A model generated the notes under the pieces. That model worked only from the letters and a program-made list of their open reading frames with translations. It was not told the origin of the DNA and did no database searches. A program made the translations under genes and the position numbers. Positions 33,348 through 40,863 of a DNA stretch of 64,000 nucleotides are shown one piece after another (the first letter of the stretch is position 1; each line of letters opens with the position of its first letter). The DNA comes from Armatimonadota bacterium (GTDB lineage: Bacteria > Armatimonadota > Fimbriimonadia > Fimbriimonadales > Fimbriimonadaceae): contig JAFDWS010000002.1 of NCBI GenBank assembly GCA_018268375.1, forward strand, positions 186,001 through 250,000, given 5' to 3'.

Positions 33348-33353
33348 GCGTGC

Positions 33354-34517
33354 TCAATCCTTGTAGGGGTCTCGGACGTCTGGCCCGGCCATTGCCACAC
33401 CAATGGGCTTCAACGTGTGCACGACACGAATGCTGTCACCATGGTGCGCCAATACTTCCGGCAAACGCTTGTATGCTTGCGGTGCTTCGTCCAATCCACC
33501 TCCGCGCAAGACGACGCCGGCTTCTTGAAGCCATTTTTGCATGGCTCGTTCGCTGATTTCGCCCTGAATGCCCTTTTTCTTGTCACCCAAAGCGCGACGA
33601 CGACTCATGACACGGCCTGCACCATGTACCGTAGAGTGCAAAGTGTGTTCTGCCATTTCACTCTGGACGCCCTCCACGATGACTGCGTTTTCACCCATTG
33701 AGCCTCCCACGAAGCCACGCTGTCCCGGAAACGCCGGCGTCGCACCCTTGCGGACGACCCAGAAGTCTTCTCCGCCATGGTTCTCACGCCATGCAAAGTT
33801 GTGATGGTTGTGGACTTCGCTCATAATGTCGCCACCAATGATTTTGGCCACCTTCTTACACACCCAGTCTCGACCAGCATACGCATACCGCCCGGCGATT
33901 TCCATAGCCTTGACGTACTCTTCGCCAGCGTCCGAGCGGTGATGCAGCACCGCGATGCCGTCTTCGAAATAGCCCTTGCTTTTGGCAATGTCGATGTACT
34001 CCGTCGCGACTGCGTGCCCCAGGCCGCGCGAACCAAAGTGCACGCCGACCCACACGCGGTCTTTTTCGTCCAGAAAAATGTCGACATAGTGGTTGCCACT
34101 GCCTACCGTCCCTAGTTGTGCCACCGCTTTGTCTTTGCTCTTCTTCAAAACAGGGATTTCTGACCAAGCTGGGTCGTCGAACAACTCGTGTTCCACTTGT
34201 TCTTCGTTGACACGCCCTACGCCGAACGAGATTTTTTTGAACACCTCGTCCATATAGCTGTGGATGCGAGTCTTGACCTTGATGCTGTTGGCATCAGTCA
34301 AAACTGCCTTGTTGCCACAGGCAATGTCATACCCAACACCACTAGGTGAGACATGTTCAGGGTACGCGACGACACCACCGATGGGCACACCAAAGCCAAG
34401 GTGGTGGTCTGCCATCAGTGCCACCCGTGTCGCGTACCGCTGAGCGTTCTTGATTTGTTCAAGGGCTCCTTGGTCGACCGGGTCTCCAAACACGGGGATG
34501 CCGTCAATGATTTGCAT
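33354..34517 (-). CDS. rtcB: RtcB-type RNA-splicing ligase
   Basis: 387 residues. SPSGVGYDIACGNKAVL holds the metal-binding Asp and Cys, LGTVGSGNHYVDI and VGVHFGSRGLGH are conserved, EVHNHHNFAWREN contributes metal-binding His, GQRGFVGGSMG binds GTP, and STVHGAGRVMSRR carries the His that is guanylylated. It joins 2',3'-cyclic phosphate or 3'-phosphate ends to 5'-OH ends using GTP and Mn2+. In a phage it could repair tRNA or mRNA cut by host defence nucleases. The start MQIIDGIPVFG has GAGG 6 nt upstream; an in-frame extension of 40 codons would cross the promoter. Confidence 0.95.
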   Translation of the reverse strand: MQIIDGIPVFGDPVDQGALEQIKNAQRYATRVALMADHHLGFGVPIGGVVAYPEHVSPSGVGYDIACGNKAVLTDANSIKVKTRIHSYMDEVFKKISFGVGRVNEEQVEHELFDDPAWSEIPVLKKSKDKAVAQLGTVGSGNHYVDIFLDEKDRVWVGVHFGSRGLGHAVATEYIDIAKSKGYFEDGIAVLHHRSDAGEEYVKAMEIAGRYAYAGRDWVCKKVAKIIGGDIMSEVHNHHNFAWRENHGGEDFWVVRKGATPAFPGQRGFVGGSMGENAVIVEGVQSEMAEHTLHSTVHGAGRVMSRRRALGDKKKGIQGEISERAMQKWLQEAGVVLRGGGLDEAPQAYKRLPEVLAHHGDSIRVVHTLKPIGVAMAGPDVRDPYKD

Positions 34518-34532
34518 AATGCCTCTTTGACA

Positions 34533-34561
34533 ACGATACCACATTTGTGTCACACTGTCAA
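34533..34561 (-). promoter_or_regulatory. promoter before rtcB, overlapping a divergent one
   Basis: Minus strand: TTGACA, 17 nt, TATCGT, leading to the GAGG site and ATG of rtcB. The other strand over the same bases has TTGACA at 34527, 18 nt, then CACACT (weak), ending 7 nt before the ATG at 34564. The shared interval begins TTGACA and ends TGTCAA, so two divergent promoters seem to be interleaved. Confidence 0.6.
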
Positions 34562-34563
34562 GC

Positions 34564-35307
34564 ATGTCCTTGGTCAGCGTAAGAGACGCGAACGGCACAG
34601 TCGTCCTGCAAAATGCAGGTCGGTACATTAGACCCACGAGCTATGTCACGTTTTGGCGACCGTGGGTGCACAACAACTATGTCAAAGCAGGGAATCCATG
34701 GGGACTCTTCTTTTCGGTCACAATCGCGGTCGCACTCTGGTGCCTGGTGTACTTTGCCGTATACAACTTCTGGACTGGCTACAGTAAATTACAAAACGTT
34801 TCTTATATGGCTTCTCTGTACGGCACTACTGCCGTGTGCATCGTGTACTTGGTGTGCATGTGGTTCACACCAATGTCCAGGCGTCACGCGGCCAACAACA
34901 TGGTCAGGCACGCAATAGAAAAAGAAGTGTTGCTCACGGTTCCACATGTACGCTCGCAACCATATAGTCATTCCAAATCGACTGTCTCAATATTTGGCTT
35001 TATGTTTCTGTACACGGCCATTCAGTCTTTGGCTCTTTGGTTGGGTGCCGATAGCACAGTTTCTATGATATGTGGGATGATAGGGGCCATCAAGTGGGGC
35101 GACAAGGCAGGAATCGTACTGCAAGAGTCCTACGCCACAAGACAGCCCACTGACGCAGATTTGCAAAACGCCATCGACGCCATGTTGGACGCCAATGCCT
35201 TGACGCTGCAAGCGAGAACATTTAGCTTCAAGCCCATGCTTCTGAGCTTGTTTGTGATAGGCGCAGGCTTTGTAGCGGGCGCCCTTATCGCGATATGGAT
35301 TTTGTGA
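34564..35307 (+). CDS. integral membrane protein
   Basis: 247 residues with about five hydrophobic segments: LFFSVTIAVALWCLVYFAVY, TTAVCIVYLVCMWF, FMFLYTAIQSLALWLG, a weaker one around SMICGMIGAI, and LSLFVIGAGFVAGALIAIWI at the C-terminus. The loop between the second and third is basic and His-rich. No family is recognised. Possible roles include membrane remodelling or superinfection exclusion; no evidence separates them. Confidence 0.7.
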   Translation: MSLVSVRDANGTVVLQNAGRYIRPTSYVTFWRPWVHNNYVKAGNPWGLFFSVTIAVALWCLVYFAVYNFWTGYSKLQNVSYMASLYGTTAVCIVYLVCMWFTPMSRRHAANNMVRHAIEKEVLLTVPHVRSQPYSHSKSTVSIFGFMFLYTAIQSLALWLGADSTVSMICGMIGAIKWGDKAGIVLQESYATRQPTDADLQNAIDAMLDANALTLQARTFSFKPMLLSLFVIGAGFVAGALIAIWIL

Positions 35308-35388
35308 ACCTCGTCCAGAGGTCCTTGATGGTGTTTTTAAGTCACGTCCAGTGACCGGGTAGTCCAATCCAGCGGAATTTTGACACTG

Positions 35389-35952
35389 TCACACCTCCTT
35401 TGAAAGTTCAATTTGAGACTCAATGAGCTGTCGACGCAACACTCGCAGAGTCTCGACTCCTTGCTTCACGCCTTCCGCGGCGACCTTTGGGTCGATGACC
35501 CGCGACAAGCCTGACAACATTTCTGTTATTTGGTCTGCCAAAGTCCTCTCTCCCTCGAGAACACAAGCCACCATGCGCCAAAAACTGTTGGGGTCTTTTA
35601 AGGCGAGCCGGTCGCCAATATTAGAGAACAAGTGGCGCATCTCATCGCTTTGTTCCCGCAGAGAGCGGCACAACCGCACGTCTCTTTCGAGTTTTTCCCA
35701 CTCTTGCACATATTGAAGTTGGGCCAGTTCGACCATGAAAGCTTGGTCGCCGTTCTGAACACGCACCCTCAAGGTGTCTGCCAATCTCCCTGTCACCAGC
35801 AACAATGCCTGGTCTAGGACGGTGAAAGTCTCGTCCAACACCTGTCGATAGTGTTCTCTCCTCTCTTTAGGAAGACCGGTGAGTTTTGTCAAACCATCGC
35901 CGAGCTCTTTGAGGACTCCGACGGCTTCGGCAAGTATAGAAAAGTCGAGCAT
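35389..35952 (-). CDS. hypothetical helical protein
   Basis: 187 residues, almost all helix with heptad-like spacing (LQYVQEWEKLERDVRLCRSL, GVKQGVETLRVLRRQLIESQ). No family is recognised. The 81 nt separating it from the convergent membrane-protein gene hold only a weak GTCAC/GTGAC hairpin. Confidence 0.6.
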   Translation of the reverse strand: MLDFSILAEAVGVLKELGDGLTKLTGLPKERREHYRQVLDETFTVLDQALLLVTGRLADTLRVRVQNGDQAFMVELAQLQYVQEWEKLERDVRLCRSLREQSDEMRHLFSNIGDRLALKDPNSFWRMVACVLEGERTLADQITEMLSGLSRVIDPKVAAEGVKQGVETLRVLRRQLIESQIELSKEV

Positions 35953-36024
35953 AATAGTGTCAAGAGTCCGCTCCCTAGTGGTCAGCTTAGCTGGACGTCA
36001 ACAGTGTACCTAGGAGTCTAAAAA

Positions 36025-36084
36025 ATGTGCAACGAGAAGTCCGGTAAAAAACGCAAGAGACTTTTGCGCGCCCGTTACTCCTGA
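36025..36084 (+). CDS. possible 19-residue basic peptide
   Basis: ATG preceded by TAGGAG at 8 nt; peptide MCNEKSGKKRKRLLRARYS, 8 of 19 residues basic. It overlaps the 3' end of the deacetylase gene on the opposite strand by 10 nt. Too short to be sure; the good ribosome binding site and strongly biased composition are the only support. Confidence 0.3.
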   Translation: MCNEKSGKKRKRLLRARYS

Positions 36085-37043
36085 CTATGTGCGGCATTGT
36101 CTGTCAACCATTCTGCCGGGAACGGGCGACCCGCAAGTTCCATGACCGCAGCTGGCCACATTCGTGCCGGATTGACATGGTCGTACCCGCCACCGCCTAA
36201 GGCGACAATGGGCAGTCCCAGACCTTTGACTTTACGTACACCCCAAAGCCAACCATCGGCAGTGACCCTTAGACCGCCCAATGGGTCAGAAAAATGCGCA
36301 TCGACTCCCATTTGCAGCACAATCGCCTGTGGTTGAAAATCTGAGACCGACACAAGCAGGCCCTCAATGGCCGCCAACCACTCAGCGTCTCCGTCACCAT
36401 TTTCGAGGGGCGCATTCACATAGTCGCCAGGGATAGAGTGTCCGCCAGTTCCCGGGTAAAAACCGCGACCGTATTGATGCACGCTGGCGGTGAGGACTCC
36501 TTCGTCGCCTTCAAACCTGGCCTCAACACCATCCCCGTGATGTAGGTCGATGTCGATATAAGCGACTTTGTCAAAACGCTTCAATAGTTCGTAAGTTGCG
36601 ACGCCAATATCGTCCACGGCGCAAAACCCACTGGCGTGTGTCGCCCGTGCGTGATGCAAGCCTCCGGACAAATTGAACGCCAACGTGCTGCCGTTTACAA
36701 TCGCCGTTGCCGCAGCTTTAGACGCTCCCGCAACCGCCAGACAGGCTTCGTACATGCCCAAGAACGCGGGCGTGTCACCTGTGCCGATTCCCATGCTCGG
36801 ACGTTTGCGACCTGTGCTCGGTTTCGTGGAACACTGCTGTAAATGAGCAATGTACTCGAAAGAATGTACTCGCGCGAGGTCGATGTCTGTCGCGTCTGGA
36901 AAGTCCTCGCACACCAAGCCTTGCTCCATCAGTCTGTCGACTGCCTTCTCCAACCGACATGAGTTGTACGGATGACCTTCTGGGAAAGTGTACGCAAGCA
37001 CGCGCGGTGAGTAGTAAAAGTGTACTTTCCAGGATTCTGTCAT
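36075..37043 (-). CDS. histone deacetylase-superfamily deacetylase (AcuC/acetylpolyamine amidohydrolase type)
   Basis: 322 residues. LSGGLHHARATHASGFCAVD contains the tandem His of the active site, VAYIDIDLHHGDGVEARF the zinc Asp/His, VLQMGVDAHFSDPLGG the second zinc Asp, and VALGGGGYDHVNPAR the catalytic-Tyr loop. These zinc enzymes remove acetyl groups from lysine side chains or polyamines. In phages they are rare. Possible targets are host proteins, a host chromatin-like protein, or polyamines (a SAM decarboxylase is encoded 8 kb away). It shares a 4-nt overlap with the Nudix gene. Confidence 0.9.
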   Translation of the reverse strand: MTESWKVHFYYSPRVLAYTFPEGHPYNSCRLEKAVDRLMEQGLVCEDFPDATDIDLARVHSFEYIAHLQQCSTKPSTGRKRPSMGIGTGDTPAFLGMYEACLAVAGASKAAATAIVNGSTLAFNLSGGLHHARATHASGFCAVDDIGVATYELLKRFDKVAYIDIDLHHGDGVEARFEGDEGVLTASVHQYGRGFYPGTGGHSIPGDYVNAPLENGDGDAEWLAAIEGLLVSVSDFQPQAIVLQMGVDAHFSDPLGGLRVTADGWLWGVRKVKGLGLPIVALGGGGYDHVNPARMWPAAVMELAGRPFPAEWLTDNAAHSQE

Positions 37044-37579
37044 TTTGATTTTTTCCAGTGTTCTAAAGCGTGCACCAGTCGCGCAAAGGCAGTGACGGCG
37101 ACCGCATCGTCAGCGTTGGCAGCCGTGTCGTGCCATTCTACCGGCGCGTTGTCAAGAGCAGAGCCGTCGCCTTTTGCCTCACCCTGTTCTTTGCCGTCCA
37201 GGTTGACGGCGTACAGGTGATAGACCGTATCCATGGCTTTTGAACCACGGACTGTGCCCAGATACAACAAGTCTGCGCGTTCGACAGTATACCCAGCTTC
37301 TTCAGAGAGCTCTCGCACAGCGTCTTCGGCCGGGTCGTCGTCCTCGACTCCTCCGGTGATGCCGCTCAAACAAGGTTCCATGCCCCAGCAAGGTGTCACC
37401 TCTCGGCGCAACAGAACTTCAACACCTCCGGCATTGGGGCGGAACGGAAGCACAAGCACGACTTGACCCTTGCAGCGAGTTTCGTGCGCGAACACGTAAC
37501 CGTTGACACCGCGGTCAGGGTCGCGCATTTCTTTCAATGAAAGCCATTCGTTGTCAAAAAGAGTTTTGGTCTCACTCAT
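37040..37579 (-). CDS. Nudix hydrolase
   Basis: 179 residues starting MSETKTLFDNEWLSLKEM, 8 nt into the end of the upstream gene. The Nudix box reads GGVEDDDPAEDAVRELSEEA: the REL-x-EE-x-G core is intact, while the part between the first Gly and REL is about two residues shorter than usual. The preceding VVLVLPFRPNAGGVEVLLRR strand and following YLGTVRGSKAMDTVYHLYAV fit ADP-ribose/NAD-type or CoA-type Nudix enzymes. It hydrolyses a nucleoside diphosphate linked to another group; the substrate is not determined here. Confidence 0.8.
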   Translation of the reverse strand: MSETKTLFDNEWLSLKEMRDPDRGVNGYVFAHETRCKGQVVLVLPFRPNAGGVEVLLRREVTPCWGMEPCLSGITGGVEDDDPAEDAVRELSEEAGYTVERADLLYLGTVRGSKAMDTVYHLYAVNLDGKEQGEAKGDGSALDNAPVEWHDTAANADDAVAVTAFARLVHALEHWKKSK

Positions 37580-37784
37580 GTTTGTCTTGTAAAGGCCAGT
37601 CTCCAATTGACACCAAAATGACCTTCGGCACCGACACGACGCGCTGACCCGGAGAGGAATTCACGACCTCGAGCCAAACAGTGTTCTCAAAGCACACGAG
37701 GACGACGCCCATTTTGCCGGCCCGCAAGCCGATGTCCGGCATGTCGCACGTCAGTGCCACAAGCGCCCCGAGCGCAAAATCCAT
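37572..37784 (-). CDS. small DUF4926-like protein
   Basis: 70 residues from MDFALGALVALTCDMPDIGL. The pattern 'VAL..DMPDIGLRAGKMGVVL....VWLEVVN' resembles short DUF4926-type beta-barrel proteins, found near toxin-antitoxin and other accessory genes. The frame is open 27 codons upstream, reaching almost to the divergent MoxR gene, so a longer form is possible. Function unknown. Confidence 0.55.
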   Translation of the reverse strand: MDFALGALVALTCDMPDIGLRAGKMGVVLVCFENTVWLEVVNSSPGQRVVSVPKVILVSIGDWPLQDKHE

Positions 37785-37827
37785 GGGGATTATTTCTTGC
37801 GAGTTTTTTAGGCCACATGCCCAGTCG

Positions 37828-37857
37828 TTGCATTTGTTGAAAATGCCGTGGTACAAT
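37828..37857 (+). promoter_or_regulatory. promoter with palindromic element before the MoxR gene
   Basis: TTGCAT, 18 nt, then TGG-TACAAT (extended -10), 23 nt before the ATG at 37881. The -10 is part of an imperfect palindrome GTACAATGTGC/GCACTGTAC that could be an operator. Confidence 0.4.
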
Positions 37858-37880
37858 GTGCGCACTGTACGGATAGAACC

Positions 37881-38969
37881 ATGGCTGAGAACTCGAACAT
37901 CAATGAGCTTGTGAATAAAGGACCCTTGGTCGACACCAAGAAACTGGACTTCTTCCTACTGAGAGAATTGAACATTCTTTTCACCGGCAAACACGGTATT
38001 GGAAAGACCCACATTGCCCAGGACGCGTTTAAGAGAAACGGGCTGAAGGCGATGTATCTGAGCGGCTCGACGCTCGACCCGTGGGTGGACGTCGTGGGAA
38101 TCCCGCAAATTGTCGAAGACGAACACGGACACAAGTACAGCGACATTATTCCGCCAAAGCGATTCGCGCTTGGCGAAGTCGAGGCCTTGTTCATCGACGA
38201 GTTGAACCGCTCTCCAAAGAAAGTGCGGAACGCCGTTATGGAACTCATTCAGTTCAAGAGTATCAACGGCAAGCCATATCCCAACCTGAAAGTCGTCTGG
38301 GCTGCCATCAACCCGTACGACCCCGACAAGGTGGACTACGACGTCGAACCCCTCGACCCGGCCATGGAAGACCGTTTCCACGTCAAATTGGAACTGGATT
38401 ACCGACCTTGCCCGCAGTACATGATGACGACCTATGCCAAGGAGTACGCGAATCCTGCACTCAAGTGGTGGGGCGAACTTCCGGCAGCGGTGCAAGAATT
38501 GGTCTCACCCCGGCGACTGTGCTATGCCCTCGACCACTTCTTGGCCAATGGTGACTTGCGAGACATTTTGCCACACGAGTCCAACCCCAACAAGCTCGCC
38601 AAAGACTTGGGTGACGCACCTATTTTCAGCCGCGTTGCCACTTTGTTCCGCAACAATGACGTCGAAGGACTGAAAACTGCGTTGCAAGACCCTAACTTCT
38701 ACGCCTCTCTGGTACCGCACCTCGTGGATTCCGACCGTTCGGCACGGTTCATCCTGCCGCACGTCACCAAAGAACAACGCATGTCGCTCGTCACTGAGGG
38801 AACTGTCATGGAGGTCATGGTCACCTATGCTCACGAAGAGCCAGCGTTCGTGGAGACCTTGCAGGCGTTCTTGAACCACAAGGGCAACGAGAACGAGGTC
38901 AACCACCTGGTCATGCTCATCAAGCGGTTTAACAAGGAGTCCCTCTTCACGTTGCCGGAGACCAAGTAA
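37881..38969 (+). CDS. MoxR-family AAA+ ATPase
   Basis: 362 residues starting MAENSNINELVNKG. Walker A is ILFTGKHGIGKTHIAQDAF, Walker B ALFIDELNRSPKKVRNAVME, sensor 1 VVWAAINPYDPDKVDYDVEP, and MEDRFHVKLELDYRP is the arginine-finger region. MoxR ATPases work with vWA-domain partners to remodel or activate proteins, and the next gene encodes such a partner, 14 nt away. The upstream frame is open but lies in the promoter. Confidence 0.9.
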   Translation: MAENSNINELVNKGPLVDTKKLDFFLLRELNILFTGKHGIGKTHIAQDAFKRNGLKAMYLSGSTLDPWVDVVGIPQIVEDEHGHKYSDIIPPKRFALGEVEALFIDELNRSPKKVRNAVMELIQFKSINGKPYPNLKVVWAAINPYDPDKVDYDVEPLDPAMEDRFHVKLELDYRPCPQYMMTTYAKEYANPALKWWGELPAAVQELVSPRRLCYALDHFLANGDLRDILPHESNPNKLAKDLGDAPIFSRVATLFRNNDVEGLKTALQDPNFYASLVPHLVDSDRSARFILPHVTKEQRMSLVTEGTVMEVMVTYAHEEPAFVETLQAFLNHKGNENEVNHLVMLIKRFNKESLFTLPETK

Positions 38970-38983
38970 GGCGCGAACACTGT

Positions 38984-40393
38984 ATGGCGACCACGGAACC
39001 AAGACTCGAACCGGAAGACAAGGCGCTTGCCGCGGCAAAGCGCGTACTTGTCATGCCGCGCCGAAGCGAAGAGCAAATGGACATCAAGGAGATGTACCGC
39101 GTCTCCAGGTTGCTCGAAAACAAACATGCGCTTTTCTACATGATTTGGGAAATGGGCTTGCCAGTGTTCACACGGGACTTGCCCACTGCCGCCGTTGTGT
39201 TCGACCCTGAAACTATCGACCGACCGTTCGGATGGTACTTCAACCCAGACTTTTGGGAATCGTTGGACGACTACACACGGGCGTTCATTCTGGGACACGA
39301 GTCGTTGCACATCTTGTTCAACCACATCAAGAGACACAACCTCAAGCGACGCTTTACAATCAACGAGGACGGCTCGGTGTGGGACGACCATCAAGTGGCC
39401 AACATTGCCCAGGACATCGTCATCAACCACGCCCTTGTCAATTACTTTGGCTTTGTGAGAGACAGGGTCAAAGACTGGAAAGAAGCTTGCTGGGTCGACA
39501 CTATTTGGCCTGACCGGACTGACATTCCTGACGACGAGTGCTTCGAGTATTACTATGACTTGCTCAAACAAGACCCAGGCAAGTGCAAATCGCAGAAACT
39601 CATGGACATCCATGACTACTTCGACCTGCCAGAAGAAGTTCGCAAGGAAATCGAGAAAAAGCTGAACAAGCAGCTGACTGTCGAAGAAAAGAAGAAAATC
39701 AAAGACCTTATCGAGCAACACGTAGTGGGCGGCCCTGACGGTGACGCGAGCACGGAACAGGAAGCGCACGGCAAGCAGGCGGGGACAGAAGCCCTTGGTG
39801 CGTGGATTTTTGTCGAAAAACCAAAAGTGGTGAAGAAACCGAAATGGGAAACCATTGTCCGGAACAAAGTCCGCTTGATTATGCGTGAGCAGTACGGAGA
39901 AGTCGAACAGTGGGCGCAACGACAACGCAACCACGAAAGCCTCCCGAGGGACTTGAAACTACCGGCTGAAATGGAAGACTTCGACATGGTAGTCAACAAG
40001 GCTAAAATCGACCTTGTTTTCTTCCTGGACGCGTCAGGGTCGTGCACCGGATTCACAGACCGCTTCTTCAAAGCCGCAACGTCGGTGCCGGACAAAGTGT
40101 TCAAAATCCACTTGTGTTCGTTCGACACACGGGTCTATGAACTCGACATTCGAGTCCCCAAGATGCAAGGAGGTGGTGGAACGGCGTTCGACATCATGGA
40201 AGACTACATCCAAGCCTCAATCAAGAGTGGCAAGATGAAACGATATCCAGATGCCGTGTTCGTCATCACTGATGGCTATGGGTCGCAAGTCAATCCACAA
40301 ATTCCAGACCGGTGGTTCTGGTTCATGACAGAAAACTATCGACACTGTATTCCCGCAAAGTCGCATGTCTTCATGTTGAACGAGTTCGAATAA
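38984..40393 (+). CDS. zincin-like metallopeptidase plus vWA domain (MoxR partner)
   Basis: 469 residues. N-terminal half has AFILGHESLHILFNHIKRH, an HExxH-like zinc site (HESLH), in the setting known for DUF2201-type proteins. A charged linker (residues 210-300, KKLNKQLTVEEKKKIKDLIE) leads to a C-terminal vWA domain with LVFFLDASGSCTGF (DxSxS), a Gly-Gly-Gly-Thr loop (MQGGGGTAFD) and VFVITDGYGS. It most likely forms a chaperone or protein-modifying pair with the MoxR ATPase. A nested hairpin follows 16 nt after the stop. Confidence 0.85.
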   Translation: MATTEPRLEPEDKALAAAKRVLVMPRRSEEQMDIKEMYRVSRLLENKHALFYMIWEMGLPVFTRDLPTAAVVFDPETIDRPFGWYFNPDFWESLDDYTRAFILGHESLHILFNHIKRHNLKRRFTINEDGSVWDDHQVANIAQDIVINHALVNYFGFVRDRVKDWKEACWVDTIWPDRTDIPDDECFEYYYDLLKQDPGKCKSQKLMDIHDYFDLPEEVRKEIEKKLNKQLTVEEKKKIKDLIEQHVVGGPDGDASTEQEAHGKQAGTEALGAWIFVEKPKVVKKPKWETIVRNKVRLIMREQYGEVEQWAQRQRNHESLPRDLKLPAEMEDFDMVVNKAKIDLVFFLDASGSCTGFTDRFFKAATSVPDKVFKIHLCSFDTRVYELDIRVPKMQGGGGTAFDIMEDYIQASIKSGKMKRYPDAVFVITDGYGSQVNPQIPDRWFWFMTENYRHCIPAKSHVFMLNEFE

Positions 40394-40409
40394 GCGACTG
40401 AAACACAAC

Positions 40410-40489
40410 GCTTGGGACCGCCCAGTGATTATGGTTGCACCGCTTGCCGGCCTTTGGCCGGCAAGCCCGTTTGTAGGGCGGTCCCAAGC
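40410..40489. repeat. large nested inverted repeat (two perfect stems)
   Basis: Outer arms GCTTGGGACCGCCC (40410-40423) and GGGCGGTCCCAAGC (40476-40489) pair over 14 bp with no mismatch. Inside them GCTTGCCGGCC and GGCCGGCAAGC (40442-40452, 40456-40466) pair over 11 bp around a TTT loop. No U-run follows on either strand. It lies in a 154-nt gap between the vWA gene and a small gene. It could be a structured RNA, mRNA-end stabiliser, protein-binding cruciform or replication element. After it, GTGGGACAAG occurs twice, 24 nt apart, before the next start. Confidence 0.85.
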
Positions 40490-40547
40490 ACCGTCTTGCA
40501 GCCGATGACAACAGGTGAGCCCGTGGGACAAGGGTAAGTAACAGACT

Positions 40548-40853
40548 GTGGGACAAGACCAGGAAACCGCAGACGCGCTGCTCGCACTGAGCACGAAACA
40601 CGCGATAGAAGGACTCAGGACGTGCGCCGCCGCAGAAGAGGCCGCAGGAATGAGGCTCGCGAGCGGGGCAAACGTGCCCGAAGCAGTCCTGGCCGCACTG
40701 GAACTGATGCCCGTCACAGAAAAGGCCATGCTCGAAACACTCGAGGCGGCACGCACCGCACAAGACAACGGGCTTAAACGCGCGCTCGCACAAAAAGCCG
40801 CCGCACTAAAAGCTTTGCTGGACAGGGTCGAAGAAGCGACGGAGGCCTGTTGA
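40548..40853 (+). CDS. small Ala/Leu-rich helical protein
   Basis: 101 residues from a GTG start. Nearly all helix with coiled-coil character (MLETLEAARTAQDNGLKRAL, AALKALLDRVEEATEAC). The upstream AAGGGTAAG is rather far away (about 13 nt). It is encoded 10 nt before the SNF2 gene and may be its partner; no family is recognised. Confidence 0.6.
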   Translation: MGQDQETADALLALSTKHAIEGLRTCAAAEEAAGMRLASGANVPEAVLAALELMPVTEKAMLETLEAARTAQDNGLKRALAQKAAALKALLDRVEEATEAC

Positions 40854-40863
40854 GGCGCACAGA

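Noticed and set aside
38831..39934. Open frame of 367 codons on the minus strand
   Set aside because: Antisense to the MoxR partner gene, whose HESLH and vWA motifs are certain; Phe/Val-rich shadow composition.
40410..40489. Rho-independent terminator
   Set aside because: No U-run on either strand and stems much longer and nested compared with intrinsic terminators; kept as an unexplained structure.
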